Part shown: positions 36,598 through 45,697 of the stretch, one piece after another
Numbering within the stretch: position 1 is the first letter of the stretch
How the letters are laid out: each line of letters opens with the position of its first letter
Assembly: GCA_965232595.1 (NCBI GenBank)
Contig: OZ246983.1
Coordinates: forward strand, 2,666,001-2,730,000
Length of the DNA stretch: 64,000 nt
Reading direction: 5' to 3'
DNA from: SZUA-309 sp965232595
GTDB lineage: Bacteria > Pseudomonadota > Gammaproteobacteria > Pseudomonadales > Azotimanducaceae
Made by a program: the position numbers and the translations under genes
The notes under the pieces: generated by a model
What the model was told of the DNA's origin: nothing
Seen by the model: only the letters and a program-made list of their open reading frames with translations
The model's database searches: none

Positions 36598-37461
36598 TCA
36601 AGCAGTTTCCATGCGCATGGAGAGATCCAGCGGCAACACGGACTTGGTCAGCGCCCCGACGGAAATGTAATCGACGCCGGCCTCGGCAACCTCGACGATG
36701 GTCACATCATTGATACCGCCTGAGGCTTCCAGGGCGATCCGACCGCGACCCAGCTGAGCCGCCTTGTGCGTCTCCTCAACGCTGAAGTTGTCGACCATGG
36801 CGATGTCGGCGCCGGCGTCGATGGCTTCGCTCAGCTCATCGAGGTTCTCCACCTCCACCTCCACCTTCAGGTCGGGATTCATCTGCCGTGCCTTGCGCAC
36901 CGCGGCGCTTATCCCGCCGGCAGCGGCAATGTGGTTTTCCTTGATCAGAAACTGATCGAACAGCCCCAGCCGGTGATTCTGGCCACCGCCGCAGAGCACG
37001 GCGTGTTTCTGTGCCAGCCGCAGGCCCGGGATGGTCTTCCGGGTATCCAGCAGCCTGGTTTCGGTGTGGGCGATGAGATCCACGTAGCGGGCCGTCAGGG
37101 TAGCGGTGCCGGAGAGGAGCTGCAGGAAGTTGAGCGCCGGCCGCTCTGCGGTGAGCAGCGAAGCAGCCGGGCCTTCGAGGGTGAACAGCTGCTGGTCGGC
37201 CTCAACCCGCTCGCCATCTTCGACGCTCGGCGCGAAGCGGATTCGCTCGTCCACCTGGCGGCAGACTTCGGCCACCCACTCCAGGCCGGCGATCACCCCC
37301 GCATCGCGGGTAATGACGCGGCCATGGCCTTTGCTGGTCGGATCGATCAGGCCCGCGGAAACATCGCCGCTGCCCACGTCCTCAGCGAGCGCCGTACGGA
37401 CGTTTTCCGCTATGGCAGCTCGGAAAGTGGCTTCATCTACGCCGTCTGGAAGGAATTGCAT
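36598..37461 (-). CDS. nadC: Nicotinate-nucleotide pyrophosphorylase (quinolinate phosphoribosyltransferase)
   Basis: 287 residues. Motifs RLLDTRKTIPGLRLAQKHAVLCGGGQNHR (in parts), LIKENHI, VEVEVENLDEL, DIAMVDNFS and LEASGGI are those of type II QPRTase. It turns quinolinate and PRPP into nicotinate mononucleotide in NAD synthesis. Divergent from ampD with a gap of only 54 bases. Confidence 0.96.
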   Translation of the reverse strand: MQFLPDGVDEATFRAAIAENVRTALAEDVGSGDVSAGLIDPTSKGHGRVITRDAGVIAGLEWVAEVCRQVDERIRFAPSVEDGERVEADQQLFTLEGPAASLLTAERPALNFLQLLSGTATLTARYVDLIAHTETRLLDTRKTIPGLRLAQKHAVLCGGGQNHRLGLFDQFLIKENHIAAAGGISAAVRKARQMNPDLKVEVEVENLDELSEAIDAGADIAMVDNFSVEETHKAAQLGRGRIALEASGGINDVTIVEVAEAGVDYISVGALTKSVLPLDLSMRMETA

Positions 37462-37515
37462 ATTGAGTTATTGTCCGGGTACCGCCGAGGTGAGCAAACG
37501 TTAAGGAAGCGAGCA

Positions 37516-38082
37516 TTGCACGTCAAAGAAGATCACTGCCTGGCGCGAACGCGGTTCGTGCGCTCGCCGAACTGCAATCCCCGGCCCGATCCGGATGAGA
37601 TCAGCCAGGTGGTGATTCACGGCATCTCGCTGCCGCCCGGTGAGATCGGCACGGGAGACGTGGAGCGCCTGTTTACCAACCGCCTGGATGTATCGAGCGA
37701 TCCGCGCCTGGCGGACCTCGCTGGCGTGCAGGTTTCTGCGCACCTGTTCATCGATCGGCGTGGCCGGACGACCCAGTTCGTGCCTTTCGATCAGCGGGCC
37801 TGGCATGCGGGCGTCTCCCGCTGGCGGGGCCGGGAAGGCTGCAACGACTTCGCGATCGGCATCGAGCTCGAAGGAGAAGACCATCGGCCGTACACCCAGG
37901 CCCAGTATGGCCGCCTGGTGAGGGTGCTGACCGCGCTGCTTGCCAGGTACCCGTCGCTGTCGCGGGCAGCGATCGTTGGCCATCTGGAGGTGGCACCGGA
38001 ACGGAAGTCGGATCCGGGTCCTGCCTTCGACTGGGGCGCTGTGTTGGCCGCCCTGTTCGCCCCGGCACCGGCTGATGACTGA
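37516..38082 (+). CDS. ampD: 1,6-anhydro-MurNAc-L-alanine amidase AmpD
   Basis: 188 residues from a TTG with AAGGAAG in front; longer upstream frames run across nadC on the other strand and are not real. Zinc ligands fit the AmpD pattern: His in VVIHGISLPPG, His in GHLEVAPERKSDPGPAFDW and the Asp of KSDPG; RAWHAGVSRWRGREGCNDFAIGIELEG is also typical. It removes the stem peptide from anhydro-muropeptides in the cytoplasm during murein recycling. AmpG, which imports these, is coded later in the window. Overlaps the next gene by 8 bases. Confidence 0.94.
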   Translation: MHVKEDHCLARTRFVRSPNCNPRPDPDEISQVVIHGISLPPGEIGTGDVERLFTNRLDVSSDPRLADLAGVQVSAHLFIDRRGRTTQFVPFDQRAWHAGVSRWRGREGCNDFAIGIELEGEDHRPYTQAQYGRLVRVLTALLARYPSLSRAAIVGHLEVAPERKSDPGPAFDWGAVLAALFAPAPADD

Positions 38083-39067
38083 CCGTCTGGGCATCGATCT
38101 GGGCGGCACCAAGATCGAAGGCATCGTGCTCGACCCGGCCGGCGAGATCAGCCATCGAACGCGAGTTGATACGCCGAAGAACGACTACCAGGGGACGATC
38201 CGTGCGATTGGCGAGCTGGCGAAGCGGCTGGATCCGGCGGAACGGCTCAAGGTCGGCGTCGGCACGCCGGGGAGCTGGATTCCGGCCACCGGTCTGATGC
38301 AGAACTGCAACTCCACCTGGTTGAACGGTCAGCCGCTGCTCGCGGATCTGAACCAGGCGCTCGGTGGCCGGGTACGGATCGCCAACGACGCCGACTGCTT
38401 CGCGCTCTCGGAAGCGCATGGCGGCAGCGGGGAGGGCAAGGATGTCGTGTTCGGCGTCATCCTCGGCACCGGTGTGGGCGGTGGTCTGGTTGTGGAGGGC
38501 GGCCTGCTGCGTGGGCCCAACGGCCTCACCGGAGAATGGGGCCACACGCCCCTGTACCTTCCGGACGAGCTCAGCGCTGAGCTTCGGCTGCCACCGCGGA
38601 CCTGCTACTGCGGCCGGCAGGATTGCGTTGAAACCTACCTTTCCGGCCCGGGGTTGCTGGCGACTCACCGGGTGCTCTGGCCAGCGGAAGCGGAGCCGCC
38701 GACGACCGGAGAAGCGGTTTACCAGCAATCGATGCTCGGTGCCGCCACCGGCGACTGGTGGCGGGAGGATGGCCTCCCGGAGCAGGAATCCCGGGACGAT
38801 GGTCCGCGTCGTGCCCGGCGTACCCTCAAGGTCTGGTCGGAGATGCTGGCGGCGAACCTGGCGCGGATCGTCAACACCCTGGACCCCCACGTCATTGTGC
38901 TCGGCGGCGGGTTGTCGGAAATGCGGGAGCTTTACCCGGTGGTCCGCGAGCTGATGGCGCCGCACGTGTTCGGCGAGGTATTTCACACCGAGCTGCTGCC
39001 GCCGCGGTTCGGCGGCAGCAGCGGCGTGCGCGGTGCGGCCTGGCTATGGGGGCCGGAGGAAGGCTGA
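38075..39067 (+). CDS. ROK-family sugar kinase
   Basis: 330 residues. ATP site LGIDLGGTKIEGIVLDPAG, substrate loop VGTPGSW and NDADCFALSEA (catalytic Asp), GVILGTGVGGGLV, then the ROK zinc site GEWGHTPL...CYCGRQDCVETYLSG. It phosphorylates a hexose; glucose, fructose or GlcNAc are all possible. Overlap with ampD hints at amino sugars from murein recycling (a NagK-like role), which is inference. It is about 30 residues longer than usual, with an extra loop after the zinc site (near residues 210-255). In Pseudomonas ampE follows ampD instead. Confidence 0.88.
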   Translation: MTDRLGIDLGGTKIEGIVLDPAGEISHRTRVDTPKNDYQGTIRAIGELAKRLDPAERLKVGVGTPGSWIPATGLMQNCNSTWLNGQPLLADLNQALGGRVRIANDADCFALSEAHGGSGEGKDVVFGVILGTGVGGGLVVEGGLLRGPNGLTGEWGHTPLYLPDELSAELRLPPRTCYCGRQDCVETYLSGPGLLATHRVLWPAEAEPPTTGEAVYQQSMLGAATGDWWREDGLPEQESRDDGPRRARRTLKVWSEMLAANLARIVNTLDPHVIVLGGGLSEMRELYPVVRELMAPHVFGEVFHTELLPPRFGGSSGVRGAAWLWGPEEG

Positions 39068-39232
39068 CGGCGATACCTGGGCGAGCTTCCCAGGCGAAAT
39101 GGTGGGGAGTGCATGAAAATTGCCCTGTTCCACGGTTCCTTCACCTAAAGAATGAGACAATACCGCCGTATCATCGGAGCTCGGGAAGGCCTCCCGGGCT
39201 TCAGAGGATAAAGAGAATAAAAGGACGAATTC

Positions 39233-41893
39233 ATGGCGTACCCGCGCGAGCTGAGCGACGCTGACCCGCAAGAGACCCGGGAATGGCTCGACTCCCTGGA
39301 ATATGTGCTGGAAAACGAAGGCACTGACCGGGCCAACTTCCTGCTCGAGCGTCTCTCCGCTCGGATGACCAAAACCGGCGCCCGGCTGCCGTACACCATC
39401 ACCACGCCGTATCGGAACACCATTCCTTCCAACCGCGAAGCTTTTATGCCGGGCGATCTCTTCATGGAGCGTCGGATCCGCTCGCTGATCCGCTGGAACG
39501 CGCTGGCGACCGTGGTGCGTGCCAACCGCCGGCCCGGTGAGCTGGGCGGCCACATCTCGTCTTTCGCCTCTTCCGCCACCCTCTACGACGTCGGCTTCAA
39601 CTACTTCTTCCACGGCCCGACGGACGATCACGCCGGCGACCTGATCTACTTCCAGGGTCATGCATCGCCGGGGATCTACGCGCGGTCTTTTCTTGAAGGC
39701 CGGCTGACGGAAGCGCAGCTCGACAACTTCCGTCAGGAAGTGGACGGGCAGGGCCTGTCGTCTTACCCGCACCCGTGGCTGATGCCGCACTACTGGCAGT
39801 TCCCCACCGTTTCCATGGGGCTTGGTCCCATCCAGGCCATCTACCAGGCCCACATCATGAAGTACCTGGACAGTCGCGGGCTGGTGGAACGCGGCAACCG
39901 CAAGGTCTGGGCCTTTCTCGGCGACGGCGAGTGTGACGAGCCGGAGGCGCTGGGGGCCCTGTCCATGGCCGGGCGGGAGAAGCTCGACAACCTGATCTTC
40001 GTGGTCAACTGCAACCTGCAGCGTCTCGACGGTCCAGTTCGCGGCAATGCCAAGATCATCCAGGAGCTGGAAGGGTCGTTCCGCGGTGCCGGCTGGAACG
40101 TGATCAAGGTGGTCTGGGGCCGGCTCTGGGACCCGCTCTTTGCCAATGACACCCAGGGCCTGATGCAGCAGCGCATGAACGAGGTGGTGGACGGCGAGTA
40201 CCAGAACTACAAGGCCAAGGGCGGCGGCTACACCCGGGAGCACTTCTTCGGCAAGTACCCGGAGCTGGCGGCCATGGTGGACAAGCTGTCCGACGACGAC
40301 ATCATGCGCCTCAATCGCGGCGGCCACGATCCGTTCAAGGTTTACGCGGCGTATCACGCGGCGGTGAACCACACGGGCGAGCCCACGGTGATCCTGGCGA
40401 AAACCGTCAAGGGTTACGGCATGGGCGATGCCGGCGAGGCGGAGAACGACACCCACCAGGTGAAGAAGCTGAACCTGGAGGAACTGAAGCATTTCCGCGA
40501 TCGCTTCGACATCCCGCTGACGGACAAAGAGCTGGAAGACATCCCCTTCTATCGGCCCGCTGAAGACAGCCCGGAGATGAAGTATCTGCGTGCGCAGCGG
40601 GAGCGCCTCGGCGGGGTGCTGCCGAAGCGCGTCGTTGCCGCGGAGACGTTGAAGGTGCCGCCGCTGTCCGCGTTCAAGAATCAGCTCGAGGGAACCGGCG
40701 AGCGCGAGAACTCCACGACCATGGGCTTCGTCCGTTTCCTGGCCACCCTGCTCAGGGACAAGAACATCGGCCAGCGGGTGGTGCCGATCGTGCCGGACGA
40801 GGCGCGCACCTTCGGGATGGAGGGCATGTTCCGTCAGCTCGGCATTTACTCGTCGGCGGGTCAGCTCTACGAGCCGGAAGACTCGGGCGAGATTGCCGCC
40901 TACAAGGAGTCGAAGGACGGCCAGGTGCTCGAGGAAGGCATCAACGAAGCCGGCGCGTTCTCAGCCTGGCTGGCGGCGGCCACCTCGTACAGCACCCATC
41001 AGTACACGCTGATCCCCTTCTATATCTACTACTCCATGTTCGGCTTTCAGCGGATCGGCGATCTGGCCTGGGCCGCCGGCGACAGCCAGGCCCGTGGCTT
41101 CCTGCTCGGTGGCACTGCCGGCAGGACCACGCTGAACGGCGAGGGTCTGCAGCATCAGGACGGCCACAGCCACCTGCTCGCATCGACCATCCCGAACTGC
41201 GTGGCCTACGATCCCTGCTACACCTACGAGCTGGCGGTGATTCTGCGCGAAGGCCTGCGGCGGATGGTGGAAGAGCACGAGAGCGTCTACTACTACGTCA
41301 CCGTGATGAACGAGGCGTACCGGCAGCCGGCGATGCCTGAAGGGGTGGAGGAGAGCATCCTGAAGGGGATGTATCAGCTCCGCACGCTGGCAGGAGAGGG
41401 GCCCGCCGTGCGCCTGCTCGGTGCCGGCACCATCCTCCGGGAAGTCGAGGCTGCAGCCGAGATCCTCAACCAGCAACATGGCCTCAGCGTCGAGGTATTC
41501 AGCGTCACCAGCTTCACGGAGCTCACCCGGGAAGGCGATGACGTGGCGCGCTGGAACCTGCTGCATCCGGAGGAGACGCCACGCGTCAGCCACGCCCAGA
41601 GCCTGCTCGGCGGGGAAGCGCCGGTAGTGGTCTCTAGCGACTACATGAAGTCGCTGGCCGAGCCGCTCCGCGGCCAGATCGATGCAGACATGCACGTGCT
41701 GGGTACGGACGGGTTCGGTCGCAGCGACACCCGGGAGCAGCTCAGGCACTTCTTCGAGGTGGACCGGAAGTTCGTGGCGCTGGCGGCGCTGAAGATGCTG
41801 GCGGACCAGCAGAAGCTGTCGGTGGACGTGGTGAGCAAGGCGCGGGACGAGTTCGGCATCGAGCCGGACAAAGCCAACCCCCGGCTGGTGTGA
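39233..41893 (+). CDS. aceE: Pyruvate dehydrogenase E1 component (homodimeric)
   Basis: 886 residues, the usual single-chain E1 of gammaproteobacteria. N-terminal ETREWLDSLEYVLENEG, thiamine-diphosphate motif GDGECDEPEALGALSMAGREKLDNLIFVVNCN (read in parts), QLEGTGERENSTTMGFVR, VPIVPDEARTFGMEGMFRQLGIYS and GEGLQHQDGHSH. It decarboxylates pyruvate and acetylates the E2 lipoyl domains. AAAGGA precedes the ATG. aceF follows after 52 bases; no lpd gene in the window. Confidence 0.97.
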   Translation: MAYPRELSDADPQETREWLDSLEYVLENEGTDRANFLLERLSARMTKTGARLPYTITTPYRNTIPSNREAFMPGDLFMERRIRSLIRWNALATVVRANRRPGELGGHISSFASSATLYDVGFNYFFHGPTDDHAGDLIYFQGHASPGIYARSFLEGRLTEAQLDNFRQEVDGQGLSSYPHPWLMPHYWQFPTVSMGLGPIQAIYQAHIMKYLDSRGLVERGNRKVWAFLGDGECDEPEALGALSMAGREKLDNLIFVVNCNLQRLDGPVRGNAKIIQELEGSFRGAGWNVIKVVWGRLWDPLFANDTQGLMQQRMNEVVDGEYQNYKAKGGGYTREHFFGKYPELAAMVDKLSDDDIMRLNRGGHDPFKVYAAYHAAVNHTGEPTVILAKTVKGYGMGDAGEAENDTHQVKKLNLEELKHFRDRFDIPLTDKELEDIPFYRPAEDSPEMKYLRAQRERLGGVLPKRVVAAETLKVPPLSAFKNQLEGTGERENSTTMGFVRFLATLLRDKNIGQRVVPIVPDEARTFGMEGMFRQLGIYSSAGQLYEPEDSGEIAAYKESKDGQVLEEGINEAGAFSAWLAAATSYSTHQYTLIPFYIYYSMFGFQRIGDLAWAAGDSQARGFLLGGTAGRTTLNGEGLQHQDGHSHLLASTIPNCVAYDPCYTYELAVILREGLRRMVEEHESVYYYVTVMNEAYRQPAMPEGVEESILKGMYQLRTLAGEGPAVRLLGAGTILREVEAAAEILNQQHGLSVEVFSVTSFTELTREGDDVARWNLLHPEETPRVSHAQSLLGGEAPVVVSSDYMKSLAEPLRGQIDADMHVLGTDGFGRSDTREQLRHFFEVDRKFVALAALKMLADQQKLSVDVVSKARDEFGIEPDKANPRLV

Positions 41894-41945
41894 GGCCGGT
41901 GGGCTGAAACGACGGGCTGAACGGTAAACGGATACGGACAGAGAA

Positions 41946-43622
41946 GTGGCACAGGAAGTAAGAATTCCCGACATCGGTGACATCGACGAGGTGGAAGTCA
42001 TCGAGATCTGCGTTGCCGTGGGTGATCAGGTCGGACCCGATGATGCGCTGATCGTCATCGAATCGGATAAAGCCTCCATGGAAGTGCCGGCCGGGGTGGC
42101 CGGGACCATTGCCAGCATCGATGTGGCGCTCGGAGACCAGGTGGCCGAAGGGGCGCTGGTGGTCACCCTGGAAGGAGGCGCCGGCACCTCAGACGCAGAT
42201 GATGGTGCGGGTAGCGCCGAAGCGGCGCCGGCCGAGCCGGTCGAGAGCGCGGTAACGACCGAGCCGGAGGCAGCTGCACCTGCCACTACCGAGCAGACAC
42301 CGGCCGCAGCTGAGGCCCAAACCAGCCTGGTCGAGGTGCGCGTCCCGGACATCGGTGAGGCCACCGACGTGGTGGTCATCGAGGTGGCGGTCACGGCGGG
42401 CAGCGAGGTGGACGAGAACGATCTGCTGGTGGTGGTCGAGTCGGATAAAGCGTCCATGGAGATTCCGGCCGGCCAGTCCGGCACGGTGACCGCCGTGCAC
42501 GTGGAGGAGGGCAGCGAGGTTGCCGAAGGCACGCTGATCGCCACCATCGAGGCGACAACCGGCGCATCGGCGGCGGCGCCGGCCGCAGCCGCAGAGCAGG
42601 TCGCCGCGCCGAGCACTCCGGCAGCCACGAAAGAACCGCCCGCGCAGCAACCAGCAGCGCCGCAACCGGCCGCACCTGACCCGGCCGCCGCGCCGGGCGC
42701 AACGGAGCCCGAGAAAGGTGACAGCCGCGTGTACGCCAGCCCCGCGGTGCGCAGGCTGGCCCGGGAACTCGGCGTGGCGCTGGCGGACGTCAAAGGCAGC
42801 GGCGCCAAAGGCAGGATCCTGAAGGACGACGTCAAAGGGCACGTCAAGGCGGCGATGACGGGCAAAGGCTCGGCAGATGCGGGCTCGGGCATCCCGCCCA
42901 TCCCGGCGGTGGATTTCAGCCGCTTCGGGCCGGTGGAGGTCGCGCCGATGTCGAGGATACGGGTTGCGGGTGCGACCAACCTGCACCGCAGCTGGCTCAA
43001 CCTGCCGCACGTGACCCAGTTCGAGGAAGCGGACGTCACCGAGCTCGAAGCCTTCCGGAAAACGCTGAAAGACGAAGCCAGCCGTCGCGAGGTAAAGATC
43101 ACGCCGCTGGCCTTCATCATCAAAGCCTGCTGCTACGCGTTGCAGGAGTTTCCGACCTTCAACGCGTCGCTGGACCCGGAGATCAAGAACTTCGTGCTGA
43201 AGAAGTACTACCACATCGGCTTTGCGGTCGACACGCCGGACGGGCTGGTGGTGCCGGTGATCCGCGATGCGGACCGGATGGGCGTGTGGGATCTCTCCGA
43301 GGCCATTGCTGATCTCGCCGAGAAGGCCCGGATCGGCAAGCTCGGGATGAGTGATCTGCAGGGCGGCAGCTTCAGCATATCCAGCCTCGGCAACATCGGC
43401 GGTACCGGCTTCACGCCGATCATCAACGCGCCGGAGGTGGCAATTCTCGGGGTGTCCAAGCTGGTGACCAAGCCGATGTGGAACGGCAGTGACTTCGAGC
43501 CGCGGCAGATGCTGCCGCTGTCTCTCTCCTACGATCACAGAGCGATCAACGGAGCCGAAGCGGGGCGCTTTATGGCGATGCTGGCGGAGCTATTGGGAGA
43601 CATCAGGCGCCTGGCGCTCTGA
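41946..43622 (+). CDS. aceF: Pyruvate dehydrogenase E2, dihydrolipoamide acetyltransferase
   Basis: 558 residues from a GTG. Two lipoyl domains with lipoyl-lysine sites ESDKASMEVPAG and ESDKASMEIPAG (near residues 40 and 165), Ala/Pro-rich linkers, a peripheral subunit-binding domain (YASPAVRRLARELGVALADVKGSGAKGRILKDDV, read in parts), and the catalytic domain ending in SYDHRAINGAEAGRF. The catalytic motif is HxxxNG; Asn at this place is known in Azotobacter and Pseudomonas-type enzymes. Downstream of aceE. Confidence 0.96.
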   Translation: MAQEVRIPDIGDIDEVEVIEICVAVGDQVGPDDALIVIESDKASMEVPAGVAGTIASIDVALGDQVAEGALVVTLEGGAGTSDADDGAGSAEAAPAEPVESAVTTEPEAAAPATTEQTPAAAEAQTSLVEVRVPDIGEATDVVVIEVAVTAGSEVDENDLLVVVESDKASMEIPAGQSGTVTAVHVEEGSEVAEGTLIATIEATTGASAAAPAAAAEQVAAPSTPAATKEPPAQQPAAPQPAAPDPAAAPGATEPEKGDSRVYASPAVRRLARELGVALADVKGSGAKGRILKDDVKGHVKAAMTGKGSADAGSGIPPIPAVDFSRFGPVEVAPMSRIRVAGATNLHRSWLNLPHVTQFEEADVTELEAFRKTLKDEASRREVKITPLAFIIKACCYALQEFPTFNASLDPEIKNFVLKKYYHIGFAVDTPDGLVVPVIRDADRMGVWDLSEAIADLAEKARIGKLGMSDLQGGSFSISSLGNIGGTGFTPIINAPEVAILGVSKLVTKPMWNGSDFEPRQMLPLSLSYDHRAINGAEAGRFMAMLAELLGDIRRLAL

Positions 43623-43646
43623 TTGCGATCCTTCAGCGGCTGCCGG

Positions 43647-45593
43647 TCAGCGGGTCAGGCAGTCGAGCAACACCGCCTCAATTTCCTGGCGATAGGCTGC
43701 CGCCGTTGAGTTGTGGCGGCGTATGGTCTGGGTGGCGCCAAGCATCAGCTTCAAGCCGTCCGGCAGGGTAGTGTCCCGCAGGTAGACGGCGACCGTGGGT
43801 TTATCCAGATCCGAAACGAAGTTCACCTCGTTGATGCAGTGCTTCGAGACCACGGAGTTCTCGGAAACGAAGTAAAGAAACGCGGCTGATTCGCGGATTC
43901 GAGCCGCGAGCTCATCACTCCAGATAGAGCCGGCGGGTATCCCACCGTCGTACCAGATGTGCACCCCTTTCTGGGTCAACCAGGCGATCTCGCTCATCAC
44001 TGAGCGCGCGTCATCATGGGAGTAGCAGACGTAAACGAAAGGCTCGGTGCCCTCATATGCCGGCGGGGCGCTGACGGTGACCTCCCGGGAGTCTGGTTCG
44101 TGCCAGCTCCTGCCATCGCCGATGATGTTGGTGCGGTCGGTGCGCTGGGCGTACTCGCCGTTGATGCCGGACATGTAGCCGGACAGAACGGACCTCACCA
44201 GATAATACCGGGAGGCTGGTAGCGCCCGCGCAGAGCCGAACGAGAACTCACCAGGGCTCAGGAATCGTTGAGCCTGCTCCCCGGAGATGGGATCGGTGTG
44301 CACGAGGCCGAGCAGGCCCATGTCGTACAACGATGCGAAGGCTTCCATCCCGGTGGCCCCGCCCAGGTGATCGGGGGCGTCGTCGTATTGACTCGCGAGC
44401 TGCTCCACCTGTTCCCGGGTCAGGACGTTCGCCGGGATCAGATCCAGTAGCCCCGGTAGATCCACGTCGCCAAGGTGCGGAGCGATTTCGTTCAGATATT
44501 CCTGGATCAACTCGACCGCGCCGGCGTTGACCGCTTCTTTGAATGCCCTTTCTGCGGAACGCTCTAGAGGCTCCACCGCGGCCAGTTTCTGCCCCACCGT
44601 CATCAGATCTCGCGGGCGCAATAGCGTGTGCCGCTCGATGTAGGCGAAGGCGTCCTCCGGCTCGCCGGTGAAGCCATGGGTGGTCCGGGACAACCCGAGG
44701 AAGGCCAGCACCGGGTCCTCGCTCACCACGTCCGGACTGGCGAGATTGCCTTTGCGCTCGCCGCGGATGTTGTTGATGAAGATCTCCCGCAGACTGTTCT
44801 CGCTGTAGGTCGCGTCGATGGCGCTGCCGCGATACTGCTGCCCCATGGGGCTGACGTCCGCGAGCCGCTCGAACGCTTCCTTGCGGATAGAGACGAACAC
44901 CTTCAGATGTTTGGTGATTCTTCGCAGCTGATAAACCACCTCCACCAACGACATCTGCGAAAGAAACCAGATGTTCGGTGACAGCTCGCCAGAGAAGCTG
45001 GCGCGCCAGGTGGGGGTGTGGATGTGCTTGTTGAAGTACTCGTCGACGCTGTCGATGAATATGGCGATGGGACGATTCAGCGACCGCAGCAGCGGAATCA
45101 GCAGGGTGTTGGTGTCCTGCGCGCAGCGGTGCACGTCACCCGGCGTGTAGTCGAGCATCAGCACGAAGTGGTCGAGCACGCTTCTCAGCTGCTGGTTCTG
45201 CAGCAGGTGCGCGAGTGGCGGCGACACCTCCAGATCGTCCGGTAGCTCCGTCTGTTTCAGGGCAGTACACGCAAGTGAGGTCAGCCAGACCCGGTTCCAG
45301 GGCTCGATGTCGGAGTCGTAGATATTCAGCAGATCGCGGCTGAATACCTTGTCGCCGACCGGCTTGTCGAGCAGCGTGTCCTGCGGGATGCAGAAGTGTC
45401 CGCGCTCCTGGTAGCGGATGCGTTTGGCTTTCAGCAGCAGGGTTTTGCCGAAACCTTTGGTGCCGACGACGATGAACTTGTCATCTCTGGTGGCATCGAG
45501 GAAGTCCTCGATCCAGGTGGTTTTGTGGAGCAGATTGGCATCGAAGTCTTCGGCAATCTGTATGTCGTCGGCGTCGATGGTCCATGGTCTCAT
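43647..45593 (-). CDS. P-loop ATPase with C-terminal TIR domain (candidate defence effector)
   Basis: 648 residues. The N-terminal third is a P-loop NTPase: Walker A GTKGFGKT (44-51), Walker B IAIFIDSVDE (176-185), reminiscent of Sll1717-type/STAND ATPases. A middle helical part (about 300-510) has no motif I recognise. Residues 518 to about 640 form a TIR domain: FVYVCYSHDD, VHIWYDGGIPAGSIW, SAAFLYFVSENSVVSKHCINE, with Glu589 in the place of the NADase catalytic Glu. TIR-ATPase fusions often act as NAD-depleting abortive-infection effectors; that role is inferred here. It lies 104 bases after the DUF4175 gene on the same strand, and tail-to-tail with aceF. Confidence 0.85.
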   Translation of the reverse strand: MRPWTIDADDIQIAEDFDANLLHKTTWIEDFLDATRDDKFIVVGTKGFGKTLLLKAKRIRYQERGHFCIPQDTLLDKPVGDKVFSRDLLNIYDSDIEPWNRVWLTSLACTALKQTELPDDLEVSPPLAHLLQNQQLRSVLDHFVLMLDYTPGDVHRCAQDTNTLLIPLLRSLNRPIAIFIDSVDEYFNKHIHTPTWRASFSGELSPNIWFLSQMSLVEVVYQLRRITKHLKVFVSIRKEAFERLADVSPMGQQYRGSAIDATYSENSLREIFINNIRGERKGNLASPDVVSEDPVLAFLGLSRTTHGFTGEPEDAFAYIERHTLLRPRDLMTVGQKLAAVEPLERSAERAFKEAVNAGAVELIQEYLNEIAPHLGDVDLPGLLDLIPANVLTREQVEQLASQYDDAPDHLGGATGMEAFASLYDMGLLGLVHTDPISGEQAQRFLSPGEFSFGSARALPASRYYLVRSVLSGYMSGINGEYAQRTDRTNIIGDGRSWHEPDSREVTVSAPPAYEGTEPFVYVCYSHDDARSVMSEIAWLTQKGVHIWYDGGIPAGSIWSDELAARIRESAAFLYFVSENSVVSKHCINEVNFVSDLDKPTVAVYLRDTTLPDGLKLMLGATQTIRRHNSTAAAYRQEIEAVLLDCLTR

Positions 45594-45598
45594 GAGAC
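45587..45598. repeat. 12-bp perfect palindrome centred on the TIR-ATPase start codon
   Basis: GTCTCATGAGAC is its own reverse complement, and the minus-strand start codon (45593-45591) is in its centre. In mRNA the GUCU and AGAC arms could pair with the CAUG in the loop. AGGAG lies 12 bases upstream of the start. Operator, hairpin or chance; see findings. Confidence 0.4.
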
Positions 45599-45697
45599 TT
45601 GAACGCTCCTGCTGCGCGACCGATTACGATAGCAAGGCAGCGTGGAGGCCACCAGTTGCTCGAGAACTTCGTCGCGGGTCGTCGACCCGGGCGGCGT

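Noticed and set aside
43531..43560. HxxxNG instead of HxxxDG in AceF active site
   Set aside because: Asn at this position is known for Azotobacter/Pseudomonas-type E2 enzymes, so it is not an inactivating change.
45675..45689. CGGGTC-GTC-GACCCG hairpin between the DUF4175 gene and the TIR-ATPase gene
   Set aside because: Six-pair stem with a 3-base loop and no T-run on the minus strand; it does not show that the operon ends here.
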